From positions 1 through 49,846 of the forward strand of contig URDG01000020.1 in assembly GCA_900546515.1 (NCBI GenBank): a stretch of DNA of 49,846 nucleotides, in the 5' to 3' direction. Positions within the stretch are counted from its first letter, which is position 1. Each line of letters starts with the position of its first letter. This DNA comes from an uncultured Eubacteriales bacterium (GTDB lineage: Bacteria > Bacillota > Clostridia > Oscillospirales > Oscillospiraceae). Made by a program: the position numbers and the translations under genes. Below the pieces are notes generated by a model, which ran no database searches, was not told where the DNA came from, and saw only the letters and a list, made by a program, of their open reading frames with translations. This document shows, piece after piece, positions 39,273-48,522 of the stretch.

Positions 39273-41160
39273 ATTTCATCGGAGTCAGAGCAAGATAGTC
39301 TTCAAGTCCGCCGTCTTTGAGGCAGACGTTTATGATCTCGCGTCCGAGCGGGTCGAGCTCCGGGCAGAGGTAGCCCGCGAGCTCGCGTTTGAAAAAGGCG
39401 GTCAGTATCTGTGCGCCGGCGTCGTAGCCGCCGGCGCCGAGGCACGACTGCTGCTCGGGATGCAGGAAGGTCCGCCGGATGTACTGCCCGTCGATCTTCA
39501 GCTCATTGGGAGAATAGCCGAAGAGCGGGCAGCGTGCCGGGACAAGATGCTTTGGGTTGAGCTTCCCGCCGCGCCGCGCCAGATATTCGCGCACGAGCCA
39601 CTGCCCGGCAAAGCCTATTTCATACGCGCCGATATGCTGGTTGGGGATGAGCAGCTCGAGAGTGGCGGGTGTATCGAGAAGCTGATGCAGAAGAAGATTT
39701 GCCTGCGTCACGCGGCGCCCGGTGTCAAACGGCCAGTATGAGCCTACGCCCTCGCTTTGCAGCGAGCCGGTATCCTCTCCGGCATTGACGGACGGGTTTT
39801 TGTATCCGCGCGGCGACACGAGCCGCCAGAGCCACGCCAGTGACGCGGGAACAAGCTGGATCATGCCCATCACGCCGCAGCTGGGACTCTGCGCGGTAGA
39901 CGGCGGCATACGCACGCCGAAAGAACGCACATCCACCGCCTGCACCGTGCCGCCGGGCAGACTGCCCATGAGCTCCCTGGGTATGATGACGCGCGGATTG
40001 GAGCAGGGGCGGCCGTCCGACTCGGGCGTGTGCTCCCATATGAGGCAGGTCGCGTCCGGCACGCAGTACATGTTGAAAAATTCAAGCGGCTGCGGCGGGT
40101 GTATGCTGATGCGCTCATATAAGGGGTTGCTGCCGTAGCCGCGTTCACCGTCCATGCGCAGAAACCAGCCGTCCTCGCCGTCGGCGATCATGAGCCGGCC
40201 GCTCCCGTTCTGAAAATCTCTTTTTGCCAGCACCATGTCGTCGGCAATGGGATATATCCGGCTGCTCTCCTGCAGCTTTATGAAATGCTTTTCGCCCGTT
40301 ATCAGGTGCCTGCCCAGCAGCACGCGGCCGTCCGCCTCGCGGTGTATCTCTTCAAGCATTTCGCTCTTTCCGCCGCCGGAGGCGCCCTCATGCATGAATA
40401 CCACGCGGTTTTCATACGGCGATTCCAGCAGCGCGGCGGAGGCGTGGTTCGTTATCCAGCCCTCGCGCTCGCCAATGTCCAGCAGCATCGAGAACACGCC
40501 CTTTTTCGCTGAGGGGCCGGGGTAGAGGTTATATGAAAATATCTCATGCACGCTCTCGCTGCGGCAGTGCACTACGACCTGACGGCCGTTGAAATGCGTG
40601 TGGCGGAAGGGCGGCGCGACGTAAATGATGCCGCGCGGCGAGTAGCCATCGGGGACCTCGGCTATGCCGGTGAAGCCCTGCATACCGGCCAGCGCAAGGG
40701 CGAAAAAGGCCGCGTTCACCGGACAGATCATCAGCGCGTCATAGCCGAAAAAGCGGCCGCCCGCCTTGAATGGGAGCAGTATGAGCGGCTGAGCGGCGAG
40801 CCATGCGAACGTCTCGGCGCGCAGCACGGAAAAATCATAGCCGAAGCTCTCACGGAAACGCGGCTTGTCGCTTGGCAGCCCGTCGCCTATGCGCATGCAG
40901 TCCGGGTCACGGCGGCGCATGTAATCCTCCGTAAAATTGACGGCCGTGCCGTTTTTGCACCGCAGTACCTCGGCCTCCTTTACAAGGCCCAGACCCTCTA
41001 TGCGGTAGCTCACGTCGCAGCGGCCGGCATGCGCGGGGCCGCAGCACATCTCCGTCAGCTCCTCTTTCGTTTGCGGAAAGTACAGGCTGCGGCTGTGCTT
41101 CAGCGCCGCAGTCAGATCGTCCGGGAGTATGAATTTCTGAAAAAACTGATCTGCGTACAT
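39271..41160 (-). CDS. DUF4914-like P-loop protein (PEPCK/HPr-kinase-like)
   Basis: 629-residue cytoplasmic protein. I assign it to the DUF4914 group from its length and the P-loop EGASGGGKSEM (about residues 258-268), which has the KSE-type sequence of phosphoenolpyruvate carboxykinase and HPr kinase folds. Other notable tracts: APPFRHTHFNGRQVVVHCRSES (about 182-203; His-rich), PIADDMVLAKRDF (acidic metal site candidate), CLIWEHTPESDGRPCSNPRV and PYE-type C-terminal helices. Function unknown; a nucleotide-dependent kinase or carboxykinase is suggested by fold only. Start ATG 41160 lacks a strong ribosome site (AAAGAGGG lies 7 bases upstream on the minus strand). Stands alone between two terminators. 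Confidence 0.75.
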   Translation of the reverse strand: MYADQFFQKFILPDDLTAALKHSRSLYFPQTKEELTEMCCGPAHAGRCDVSYRIEGLGLVKEAEVLRCKNGTAVNFTEDYMRRRDPDCMRIGDGLPSDKPRFRESFGYDFSVLRAETFAWLAAQPLILLPFKAGGRFFGYDALMICPVNAAFFALALAGMQGFTGIAEVPDGYSPRGIIYVAPPFRHTHFNGRQVVVHCRSESVHEIFSYNLYPGPSAKKGVFSMLLDIGEREGWITNHASAALLESPYENRVVFMHEGASGGGKSEMLEEIHREADGRVLLGRHLITGEKHFIKLQESSRIYPIADDMVLAKRDFQNGSGRLMIADGEDGWFLRMDGERGYGSNPLYERISIHPPQPLEFFNMYCVPDATCLIWEHTPESDGRPCSNPRVIIPRELMGSLPGGTVQAVDVRSFGVRMPPSTAQSPSCGVMGMIQLVPASLAWLWRLVSPRGYKNPSVNAGEDTGSLQSEGVGSYWPFDTGRRVTQANLLLHQLLDTPATLELLIPNQHIGAYEIGFAGQWLVREYLARRGGKLNPKHLVPARCPLFGYSPNELKIDGQYIRRTFLHPEQQSCLGAGGYDAGAQILTAFFKRELAGYLCPELDPLGREIINVCLKDGGLEDYLALTPMK

Positions 41161-41203
41161 GTATGGGTACCCTCTTTATAAATTTTATCCCAATACATGA
41201 TAT

Positions 41204-41232
41204 GTCCCGGACACACATTGTGCGTCCGGGAC
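41204..41232 (-). terminator. Hairpin after the adaptor gene
   Basis: GTCCCGGAC and GTCCGGGAC arms around 11 bases, 22 bases past the stop of the minus-strand adaptor gene. No T-run; weak terminator or transcript-end hairpin. Confidence 0.45.
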
Positions 41233-41254
41233 GAAATCCGTTATGAATGATCCG

Positions 41255-43294
41255 TTATGTGAAAGTATATTCCAGCGCGGAGGAATAGAGATAGCAGAAG
41301 CTGTCGCCGTCGGACAGACCGCCGGTTATCTCGACGTTTGTCCCGTCGGACAGGCCGGTCGTGACGGCCACAGGGCCTGACGGCTCGCCGTTTTTGTCTG
41401 TGCCGGTGTATACATATGTGCCTCCGGCGTCCTCATAAAGCGCTGCCGCAGGGATCAGAAGCAGCCCGTCGTGACATGCAAGCTCCGCCGTGACGGAGGC
41501 GTTCATGCCCTCAAGCATATCCTGCGTGCGCGCGATGCTGACGGTCACGGTGTATTTCGTGTCGCCGCCGGCGCTGCTGCCGTTGGGGTCTATCAGCGTG
41601 ATGCTGCCGTCGAAGCTCTGGCCGGGCAGCGCGTCGAGCGTTACGGTGACAGGCTGGCCTATGCTGAGCCTGCTTATGTCAAGCTCATCGACGGTGAGAC
41701 TTATTTCAGCCGTGTCGTAGGGGGTGAGCGTGCACAGCTCAGTCTCTTCCATGATGTAGTCCGGGTCGCTTTCGGCCTCCTGCGCGCCGTTCATGGCCGC
41801 GCCTGAGCCTCCGCCCATTCCGCCTGACATACCGCCTGAGCCGCCCGGCATGCCATCCTGTCCGCCCGGGGTATTGCCGCCGCTGCCGTTCTGGTATACG
41901 GTCACATTTATAAGCTCGCCGGACGGGGAATATTCAAGCGCCAGTATGTCGCCGGTCTTTATTCCGGCGGCTTTTTCGCCGAGCTGTGCAGAGTCGAGTT
42001 CAATCCTGCTGCCGTCGGTGAGGGAGACGGTGATGGTCCTTGTGCTGTCCTCATTTTCTTTTATATCGGTGACTTTGCCTATATACTCCGTGCTTTCGCC
42101 GGGCTCAGGCGAGGGAGACGGAGAGGGGGAGGGCTCGCCGGATGGAGCTGGAGACGGCGTTTCACTGTCCTGTATGCCGGTATCAGGGCTTTCGCTTGAG
42201 AGCAGCACCGCCCTTCGGCCAATGTGGGAGACGGAGCTGAGCAGCTTTATGCCGCCGCTGCCGCCGGAATATGCAGCGGCTGAAGCATGCACGGTATTGG
42301 TTTCGGTGACTATATCCTCGTTCAGTCCGGAGACGCAGCCGCTTGAGGCGGCGTATACCCCGCCGGTCTCATATGCCTTGAAAAGCTCCTGCATCTGTGT
42401 TTCGAGCGTCCGGCGCTTTTCCAGCAGCGTCTCATACCGGGCGGAATAGCCTGTGTCCGTCAGCGTCAGAAGCTGCTGCCCGGAGTAGACGTAAGCCCCG
42501 GCGGACACGCTGACCGATGAGACTGTACCCGCATAGCCTACGACGCGGAGGGGGTTATTTATCCTGAGAATGCCGGTGCCGATCACGTCTCCGTCATAGC
42601 TGACGGTCACTGTGTCGCCGTATTCCGCTGCCGTGTCCGGTACAGTCACGGCAGCCGTGCCCTCGGATATGCTGTACACCGAGCCGGAGAGCTCTGTGCC
42701 GTCGGAGAGCGTCACGGTCAGCGCCGTGCCGGGAGACATATCTCCGGCGTCTATGTCCACCGCCATGCGTCCGTCGAGCGAGATGAGCATGAGCGCGGAA
42801 TTTTCATACATCGCGTCCGTTACGCTCTCTCCGCTTTCGACGAACACGGCCTTTACCCGCCCCGGCGCGGGGGCGTATATCGCGGAGGATACGGCGTCTG
42901 AGCGGCTAGACTCTATAGCGCTGTCAAGAGCGGTCATAAGCTCGTTCAGATCGGAGATGGCCGAGAGCACGGAGCTTTTATCCACGGTTGCGAGGAGGTC
43001 TCCGGCCTCCACGTAGTCGCCGCTGCTTACGGCCCAGCCTGTGAGTTTTACGGAGCCTGCGAGAGAAACGGGCCGGGCGCCGACCGAGGCGATCGTGCCG
43101 CCGGAGACGAATGTCTCGGTGATCGAGCCGGTCTCGGCCGTGCCGGTGATAAGCTCCTTCATCACATTCACGGAGCTCTGCGGCATGGCTTCGCGGCGCG
43201 GCAGCAGCATAAGCACGAGCGCGAGCACAAGTATGAGCGCAGCGGCCGAAATAAGCAGCTTTTTCTTTGCCGGGAGTTTTTTTATGATATTCAT
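41255..43294 (-). CDS. Periplasmic-adaptor/membrane-fusion (HlyD-like) subunit, second copy
   Basis: 679-residue exported adaptor. Basic start and one membrane helix (residues 11-32), then a barrel-sandwich/lipoyl-like domain (SGDYVEAGDLLATVD), hairpin and further beta domains, a Ser/Pro/Glu-rich tract (about 395-430), a Gly/Met-rich tract (GGMSGGMGGGSGAAMNG, about 505-535) and a terminal beta-barrel with IPAAALYEDAGGTYVYTG. ATG 43294 has GGAGGG six bases upstream; the ORF extends further 5' but that overlaps the permease gene. The gene follows the permease by two bases. It is larger than the first adaptor and carries an additional OB-like domain near 430-500. Confidence 0.85.
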   Translation of the reverse strand: MNIIKKLPAKKKLLISAAALILVLALVLMLLPRREAMPQSSVNVMKELITGTAETGSITETFVSGGTIASVGARPVSLAGSVKLTGWAVSSGDYVEAGDLLATVDKSSVLSAISDLNELMTALDSAIESSRSDAVSSAIYAPAPGRVKAVFVESGESVTDAMYENSALMLISLDGRMAVDIDAGDMSPGTALTVTLSDGTELSGSVYSISEGTAAVTVPDTAAEYGDTVTVSYDGDVIGTGILRINNPLRVVGYAGTVSSVSVSAGAYVYSGQQLLTLTDTGYSARYETLLEKRRTLETQMQELFKAYETGGVYAASSGCVSGLNEDIVTETNTVHASAAAYSGGSGGIKLLSSVSHIGRRAVLLSSESPDTGIQDSETPSPAPSGEPSPSPSPSPEPGESTEYIGKVTDIKENEDSTRTITVSLTDGSRIELDSAQLGEKAAGIKTGDILALEYSPSGELINVTVYQNGSGGNTPGGQDGMPGGSGGMSGGMGGGSGAAMNGAQEAESDPDYIMEETELCTLTPYDTAEISLTVDELDISRLSIGQPVTVTLDALPGQSFDGSITLIDPNGSSAGGDTKYTVTVSIARTQDMLEGMNASVTAELACHDGLLLIPAAALYEDAGGTYVYTGTDKNGEPSGPVAVTTGLSDGTNVEITGGLSDGDSFCYLYSSALEYTFT

Positions 43295-43296
43295 AT

Positions 43297-44499
43297 TCAC
43301 CCTCCGTAATGCAGCGCGTCGATGGGCTTCATCTTTGCGGCCTTGTTTGCCGGATAAAGACCGAAGCCGACGCCTATAATGAAGCAGAACAGCACCGCGA
43401 TCAGCACGACCGTGCCGTTCATTGTGAAGCTCAGCTCGAGACTTTCTGTGACGACGCCGATGATTTTCAGCGTACCCCACGAGAGCAGTATCCCTATCAG
43501 GCAGCCGAGCATGCACAATACGACGCTCTCGGCCAGAAACTGCTGCAGGATCACGCCGCGGCTCGCGCCGATCGCCTTGCGTATGCCGATCTCCCGCGTC
43601 CTCTCGGTCACGGTGACGAGCATGATGTTCATTATCCCTATGCCCCCGACTATCAGCGAGATCGCCGCGATGCCGCCGAGCAGTATGGTGAGGATCGACG
43701 TGATGCTGGTCATGGTGTCCTCGAGTGCGTCCTGAGAGCTTATCGTGAATGCGTCGTCGTCCTGCATGAAGCGCTCATAGAGTATCGCGTTCATCGCGTT
43801 TTCAGCCTGCTCCATCGTGCCGCCGTCCTCTGCGCTGACGTAGAAGGAGGTAATGTCGGAAGGTACGTCGCTGCTGATGCGGATCAGCGAGGTGTAGGGG
43901 ATGTAGACCACGAGCGAGCTGCTGCCGAAAACGGCGGTGAGCGAGCTGTCGTTGTCCTCAAGCACCCCAACTATCGTGAATTTTATGCCGTTGACGGAAA
44001 TTTCCTTGCCGAGACAGTCCTTGTAGCCCACAAGCTCAGTCGCGGCGTTTTCGTTTATCACGCACACATGAGTGCTGTTTTCCACGTCCGGGCTTTTTAT
44101 AAAGCGGCCCAGCAGCATGTTCAGACCCTGTATGTCATAGTAGGCCGCGGTCACGCCGTAGAGCTGCACCGTTGCGGAGGTCGAACCGCATTTGGCCGCA
44201 GCGCTCTCTTCCTGCCATGCGGCCGTCTGGCCTATGCCGTCCGTATCCGTCCACTCCGCCAGATCGGAGAGCTTCACGGGGTAGCCCTTGTCGTCGGAGA
44301 CGGTGACGGTCAGCAGATTGGTGCCAAGCTCGGATATGGTGTCCGTCACGGTGCCCGTTGCGCCGTTGACAAGGCTCACGAGTATCACGAGCGCCATAAC
44401 GCCTATGATTATGCCGAGCATCGTCAGAAATGCCCGCATCTTGTTGCCGCTGATGGATTTGAGCGCCATCCGCAGCGACTGCTCCATTGAGTCTAGCAT
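43297..44499 (-). CDS. MacB-type ABC transporter permease
   Basis: 400-residue FtsX/MacB permease: N-terminal helix (about 20-44), a large extracytoplasmic MacB-PCD domain (about 50-270), then three helices at the C-terminus (TILLGGIAAISLIVGGIGIMNIM, EFLAESVVLCMLGCLIGILLSWG-like, AVLFCFIIGVGFGLYPA). The conserved TERTREIGIRKAIGASRGVIL cytoplasmic motif lies between the first two. MacB-type pumps do mechanotransmission rather than membrane-channel transport. The start overlaps the ATPase stop by seven bases with GAGGTG upstream. Substrate unknown. Confidence 0.92.
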   Translation of the reverse strand: MLDSMEQSLRMALKSISGNKMRAFLTMLGIIIGVMALVILVSLVNGATGTVTDTISELGTNLLTVTVSDDKGYPVKLSDLAEWTDTDGIGQTAAWQEESAAAKCGSTSATVQLYGVTAAYYDIQGLNMLLGRFIKSPDVENSTHVCVINENAATELVGYKDCLGKEISVNGIKFTIVGVLEDNDSSLTAVFGSSSLVVYIPYTSLIRISSDVPSDITSFYVSAEDGGTMEQAENAMNAILYERFMQDDDAFTISSQDALEDTMTSITSILTILLGGIAAISLIVGGIGIMNIMLVTVTERTREIGIRKAIGASRGVILQQFLAESVVLCMLGCLIGILLSWGTLKIIGVVTESLELSFTMNGTVVLIAVLFCFIIGVGFGLYPANKAAKMKPIDALHYGG

Positions 44500-45167
44500 G
44501 TTTTCACCTCCGTCAGATGCCCGTCAAGTATGTGTATGCGCCGTTCCGCCTGCTCTGCGACCGTGTTGTCATGCGTTATCAGCACGATCGTGTTGCCCTG
44601 CCGGTGCAGCTCGTGAAATATATCCATTATCTCAAGCGTCGTTTTTGAGTCGAGATTGCCTGTCGGCTCGTCGGCGAGAATGAGCGAGGGGCGCGTGACT
44701 ATGGCGCGTGCTATGGCAACGCGCTGCTGCTGGCCGCCGGAGAGCTCTGTCGGAAAGTGATTTGCACGCCGTTCCAGGTCGACGCGCTTCAGGGCCGCTG
44801 CCGCGCGCTCTGCGCGTTCCGCCTTTTTTACGCCCTGATATATCAGCGGCAGCTCCACGTTTTCCTCTGCCGTGAGCTTGGGAATGAGATTGAAGTTCTG
44901 GAACACGAAGCCTATCTTGCGGTTTCGTATCCGCGCAAGCTCGTTCTCGGAATACTCCTCTATAGGTATCCCGTCGAGCAGGTATTCGCCGCTGTCGGCG
45001 GTATCAAGGCAGCCGATGATGTTCATCAGCGTCGATTTGCCGCTGCCCGACGGGCCGATTATGCTCACAAATTCGCCGGGAGCAACGTGCATGCTGGCTT
45101 TGTCAAGCGCATGCACGGTCTCGTCTCCGATCGTGTAATGTTTTGAAAGCTCGGTTATGCGTATCAT
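44493..45167 (-). CDS. MacB/LolD-type ABC transporter ATP-binding protein
   Basis: 224-residue ATPase with Walker A GPSGSGKST (38-46), Q-loop FVFQNFNLIPKLTAEENVELPL, signature LSGGQQQRVAIARAI, Walker B LILADEPTGNLDSKT and switch ITHDNTVAEQA. All catalytic residues present. It is flanked by adaptor 1 upstream and the permease downstream, with the permease start overlapping its stop. Together they form an efflux pump exporting antibiotic, peptide or lipid-like substrates. Confidence 0.94.
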   Translation of the reverse strand: MIRITELSKHYTIGDETVHALDKASMHVAPGEFVSIIGPSGSGKSTLMNIIGCLDTADSGEYLLDGIPIEEYSENELARIRNRKIGFVFQNFNLIPKLTAEENVELPLIYQGVKKAERAERAAAALKRVDLERRANHFPTELSGGQQQRVAIARAIVTRPSLILADEPTGNLDSKTTLEIMDIFHELHRQGNTIVLITHDNTVAEQAERRIHILDGHLTEVKTC

Positions 45168-45181
45168 GTGCTCACCTCATC

Positions 45182-46834
45182 TCAGCCGGGGAAGCCGCCG
45201 GGACCGCCGCCTGACGGCATCTGACCGCCCCTGCCGGAGCCGCCTGACGGCGCGCCTTCGAGGCCGCCGCCTCCGGGCATGCCGCCGCCGAAGCTGTCTC
45301 CGGGCATACCGAATCCGAAGCTTTCGGTCTGCTTTTCAATGTAATACACAGTGTCGCCCTCGCTCAGGCCGGAGGTGATCTCGGCATAATTGGAGTTGGT
45401 TATGCCAACGGTCACTTCTTTCATGCCGCCGAGCTCGCCGGTGCTCTCATCATAGGATGTATACACGTAATAGCTGCTGCTGGTCATGTTGAGCGCATCC
45501 ACCGGTATCAGAAGCGCATTTTCAACGCCGTTTATCATTATCGTGGCCGAGGCGGACATGCCGGAGAGCATGGCGTCCGTCTTATCTATGCTTATGCCGG
45601 CGGTATAGGTCGTGACGCCGCTTGAGCTTGTTCCCGCCTTGTCTATGGTGGTCACGGTCCCGCTGAAGGTCTCGCCGTCAATCGAATCTATCGTGACCGA
45701 CGCCTTCTGCCCGATAGAGACAGACAGTATCTCGCTCTCGTCAACTGAGACGGACATGGACATGGTCTTGTCCGGGCTTATGCTGATATACTGCTCATCG
45801 GAGGACGAGGCCGAGTTGCTTTCCGACGTTTCGCTGTCCGCGGCGTTTATGACCTTCACGGTGCCGGAGAGCGTTGAGTACAGCGCACCCTCCTTGTATA
45901 TACGTATGAGCTGCTGGAGCGTCTCCTCCTTTTCCTCGCGCTGTGAGAGAAGCGACTGATACCCTGCGGTGTTGGCCGTGTCCGTGAGCGCCATGAGGGA
46001 GGAGCCGGAATAGACATAGCTGTTGCCGGACACGTATACATATGACACGCTGCCCGTGTAGCCGACGGCCTTCAGCTCGTCGTGTATATAAAGCGTTCCG
46101 CTGCCGAGAGTGTTGCCGTTTTCATCCTCGGCCGTCACGCTGTCGCCGTACACGGTGCCGTTGTCCGTCACAAGCACCGTTGCCGTGCCGTCTCCGGCGG
46201 TGGACACAGTGCCCGAATAGCGCTTGCCGTCCGATGCAGTCACGGTCACGCTGTCGCCTGCGGAGAGCGTGCCGTTTTCTATGTCGACGGCCATGTACCC
46301 GTCGAGCGAGATGAGCGCAAGCGCGCCATGTTCATACATGACGGAGGCAACGCTGTCGCCAGGTTCGGCATAGACCTTTTTCACGCGGCCGGATACGGAT
46401 GAGCTTATATAGCTGTCGGAGCTGCTTCCGGCGGCAGAGCTTATCTGCTCGTCGAGACTGTCGAGCTCGTCGCTTATATCGGACATTGCCGAAAGCACGG
46501 AGCTCATTTTCACCGAAGCGAGAATATCGCCCTCGCTGATCCTGTCGCCGAGACTGACGTATATTTTCTCAAGCTCGACGCCGGATGGGATGTCAAGCTG
46601 CTCCACATCATCGTCGCTGAGCCGTCCAGAGCCGTATACGGAGGTGCTTATGCTGCCCGCCGTCACTGCGGCGGAGCTGACCTCCGTGCCGCTGCTTCCG
46701 GCGAACTGGTCGCTGACTCTTTTCCTCAGGAACAGCAGCAGCCCAGTAATGACGGCCGCTGCAAGCACCGCGATTATTATCAGCTTTTTTATCTGCCGCG
46801 GACTAAGTTTGGTGCTGCGCCGGTTGTTTTTCAT
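45182..46834 (-). CDS. HlyD/MacA-like membrane-fusion adaptor, first copy
   Basis: 550-residue adaptor: basic N-terminus, one membrane helix (residues 17-36), barrel-sandwich (LGDRISEGDILASVKMS), beta domains (DGYMAVDIENG), a hairpin from about 285-330, a central barrel with SVSVDESEILSVSIGQKASV, and a low-complexity Gly/Pro/Met-rich tail (about 505-550, ending GGPGGFPG). AAGGAGAAGG precedes the ATG. First gene of the adaptor-ATPase-permease-adaptor operon. The GxGGxMPGG tail recurs in clostridial MacA-like adaptors and in the second adaptor's linker. Confidence 0.9.
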   Translation of the reverse strand: MKNNRRSTKLSPRQIKKLIIIAVLAAAVITGLLLFLRKRVSDQFAGSSGTEVSSAAVTAGSISTSVYGSGRLSDDDVEQLDIPSGVELEKIYVSLGDRISEGDILASVKMSSVLSAMSDISDELDSLDEQISSAAGSSSDSYISSSVSGRVKKVYAEPGDSVASVMYEHGALALISLDGYMAVDIENGTLSAGDSVTVTASDGKRYSGTVSTAGDGTATVLVTDNGTVYGDSVTAEDENGNTLGSGTLYIHDELKAVGYTGSVSYVYVSGNSYVYSGSSLMALTDTANTAGYQSLLSQREEKEETLQQLIRIYKEGALYSTLSGTVKVINAADSETSESNSASSSDEQYISISPDKTMSMSVSVDESEILSVSIGQKASVTIDSIDGETFSGTVTTIDKAGTSSSGVTTYTAGISIDKTDAMLSGMSASATIMINGVENALLIPVDALNMTSSSYYVYTSYDESTGELGGMKEVTVGITNSNYAEITSGLSEGDTVYYIEKQTESFGFGMPGDSFGGGMPGGGGLEGAPSGGSGRGGQMPSGGGPGGFPG

Positions 46835-46872
46835 TGCCTTCTCCTTGTCATGTCAAAATAGTTTGTGCGGCA

Positions 46873-46906
46873 ATAATATTAGCGCTACCTTAAACCGGCC
46901 TTAAAC
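46873..46906 (-). promoter_or_regulatory. Putative regulator box and promoter of the dual-adaptor exporter
   Basis: Minus strand reads GTTTAAGG-CCG-GTTTAAGG, an exact 11-base-period direct repeat (46906-46888), then a TATTAT -10 (46878-46873). The repeat matches the TTTAA half-sites near 23.63 kb. Confidence 0.65.
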
Positions 46907-46912
46907 GGCATG

Positions 46913-46943
46913 AAAAATCCGCCGTGTTTTTCAACACGGCGGA
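46913..46943 (-). terminator. Intrinsic terminator of the GT39-like gene
   Basis: Minus strand: TCCGCCGTGTT, short loop, AACACGGCGGA, then TTTTTC. Lies 20 bases past the stop codon. Confidence 0.85.
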
Positions 46944-46962
46944 AAGAGTTTACATTGAGTTT

Positions 46963-48486
46963 TCAATTTCCGGCGGAAGTGAGATGGTAGAGCCTGTATA
47001 TCCCGTGCTCCGTCTCGGCGACACATTCATAGCGGGCGGCGAGAATATCGTCTGCCTGATGATAGACCGGCGCAAAGGTGAGCACCCACTCGATGCGGCT
47101 CTCATCAAATTCGTCATGCAGCTTGGCGGCAAAGCCGGGGCTGTTTGAGCTCATCCACTGCTGCAAGGTGAAGAACCTGAACGATGGGCGCAGCCCTGTG
47201 TCAAGATACAGCCGGCGCGGGCAGTCAAACGCTATAAAGCTGTCTCTGCCGTCGTCCGGGATCAGCGCGAGTATTTCGCTGTAGCCGTCCTCATAATATT
47301 CGTTTTTGGCGGTGTGCGGGAAGTTTTCGCTGCGCCGCATGAGTATGCAGCTGCACAGGAGCAGAACCGACATGCACACGGCAAGCACGTTCCCGGCGCG
47401 CCGCAGCGAGGGGCTGGACTGCGTACCGCGGAGCTCGCACAGCGCAAGATAGAAAAACGGGATGAGCACTATCCTGTAATGGGGGTAGCTGTTGAGCGTG
47501 TATATGAAGAGCGTGTTTGCAAGAGCGATGAACAGCCAGAAAACAGAGCTGAGACGGCTGCCCTTACCGAATACGAGCGCATACAGCGCGGCGCCTGCAA
47601 GGCACCAGCCCGGAAGAACTATCCGGATAAGGGTCATGGCGACGTAGAGGGCTGCATGGAGATTCGGAATACTGTACGGCAGATCCATGCCGGAGCTTGC
47701 CGAGTAATCCAGATTGAAAAGAAGCGTGCCGTACCACATCTCGCCCAATGCGCCGTGCGCGGCAAAATATATGCAGAACGGGACGGTGAGCGCTGCCGCG
47801 CCGAGAATAAATCCGGCCGCGTTTCTCAGCAGATTGCGCCAGAACCCTTTGACCATCAGCAGCACGGAGATGAACGCCACGCCGGCGCATACGCCGAGCG
47901 TATTTGTGACGCGTGTAAGCAGCGCGAAGGCAAAGGTAAGGCCGTAGACAAAGGCTGCGCGCGGGGAGTGCTCATATTCGCCGCGCCCGATGCCGCCGCA
48001 CCATTTATACATGAGATAGTACGACGCCATAAGCAGCGGAAGAATATATTCCTCTGTGAAATTGCCCTCCGTCCAGCTGGCGGCGAGTATGACCGGCATA
48101 ACAAGTGCTGCCAGACATGACGCAAAGCCGCCGAAGCGGCGCGAGAGCAGCAGGTACGCCATGTATTCGGACGCCGTGAGAAACAGCACCTGCAAAATAA
48201 ACACGCCCTTGCGCCCGGAAATAGCGTAGCCAACGGCATTTATAAAAAATATTATAGGACCCTTGTGGTCAAAAAGGCTTACATAAGGGACATAGCCCTC
48301 GGCCCAGTATTTGCCGATGGTCTGAAACATGGCGGAGTCCCATCCGTATTCCGCGGTCAGCGGGGAAGTGGATACGGAGAAGAACAGGGTCCCGGCAAAT
48401 GCCGAGAGAAGGAACAGCGCGGGATACAGTATCCGGGCGCGTATATCTCTTTCCGTTCTGTGAGGTTTTGTTTCGCTGCTTATCAT
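46963..48486 (-). CDS. GT39/PMT-like membrane glycosyltransferase
   Basis: 507-residue integral membrane protein with about eleven helices. The first extracytoplasmic loop holds the acidic/aromatic motif SPLTAEYGWDSAMFQTIGKYWAEG and SLFDHKGPIIF, the pattern of the ArnT/PMT-type polyprenyl-phosphate sugar transferases where an Asp is catalytic. A C-terminal soluble domain (about 400-507) follows. It probably moves a sugar from an undecaprenyl carrier to a surface polymer or protein. GGGAGGAG lies ahead of the ATG. No polymer cluster adjoins it. It is the last apparently intact gene before the 48.6 kb junction. Confidence 0.85.
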   Translation of the reverse strand: MISSETKPHRTERDIRARILYPALFLLSAFAGTLFFSVSTSPLTAEYGWDSAMFQTIGKYWAEGYVPYVSLFDHKGPIIFFINAVGYAISGRKGVFILQVLFLTASEYMAYLLLSRRFGGFASCLAALVMPVILAASWTEGNFTEEYILPLLMASYYLMYKWCGGIGRGEYEHSPRAAFVYGLTFAFALLTRVTNTLGVCAGVAFISVLLMVKGFWRNLLRNAAGFILGAAALTVPFCIYFAAHGALGEMWYGTLLFNLDYSASSGMDLPYSIPNLHAALYVAMTLIRIVLPGWCLAGAALYALVFGKGSRLSSVFWLFIALANTLFIYTLNSYPHYRIVLIPFFYLALCELRGTQSSPSLRRAGNVLAVCMSVLLLCSCILMRRSENFPHTAKNEYYEDGYSEILALIPDDGRDSFIAFDCPRRLYLDTGLRPSFRFFTLQQWMSSNSPGFAAKLHDEFDESRIEWVLTFAPVYHQADDILAARYECVAETEHGIYRLYHLTSAGN

Positions 48487-48522
48487 AAGGCTCCTCCCGC
48501 GTGGACGCTCCGGCCTGACGGC

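Noticed and set aside
43309..44490. Plus-strand 393-codon ORF opposite the MacB permease
   Set aside because: Antisense of a confirmed permease with all family motifs; His/Asp/Arg-rich artefact of GC skew.
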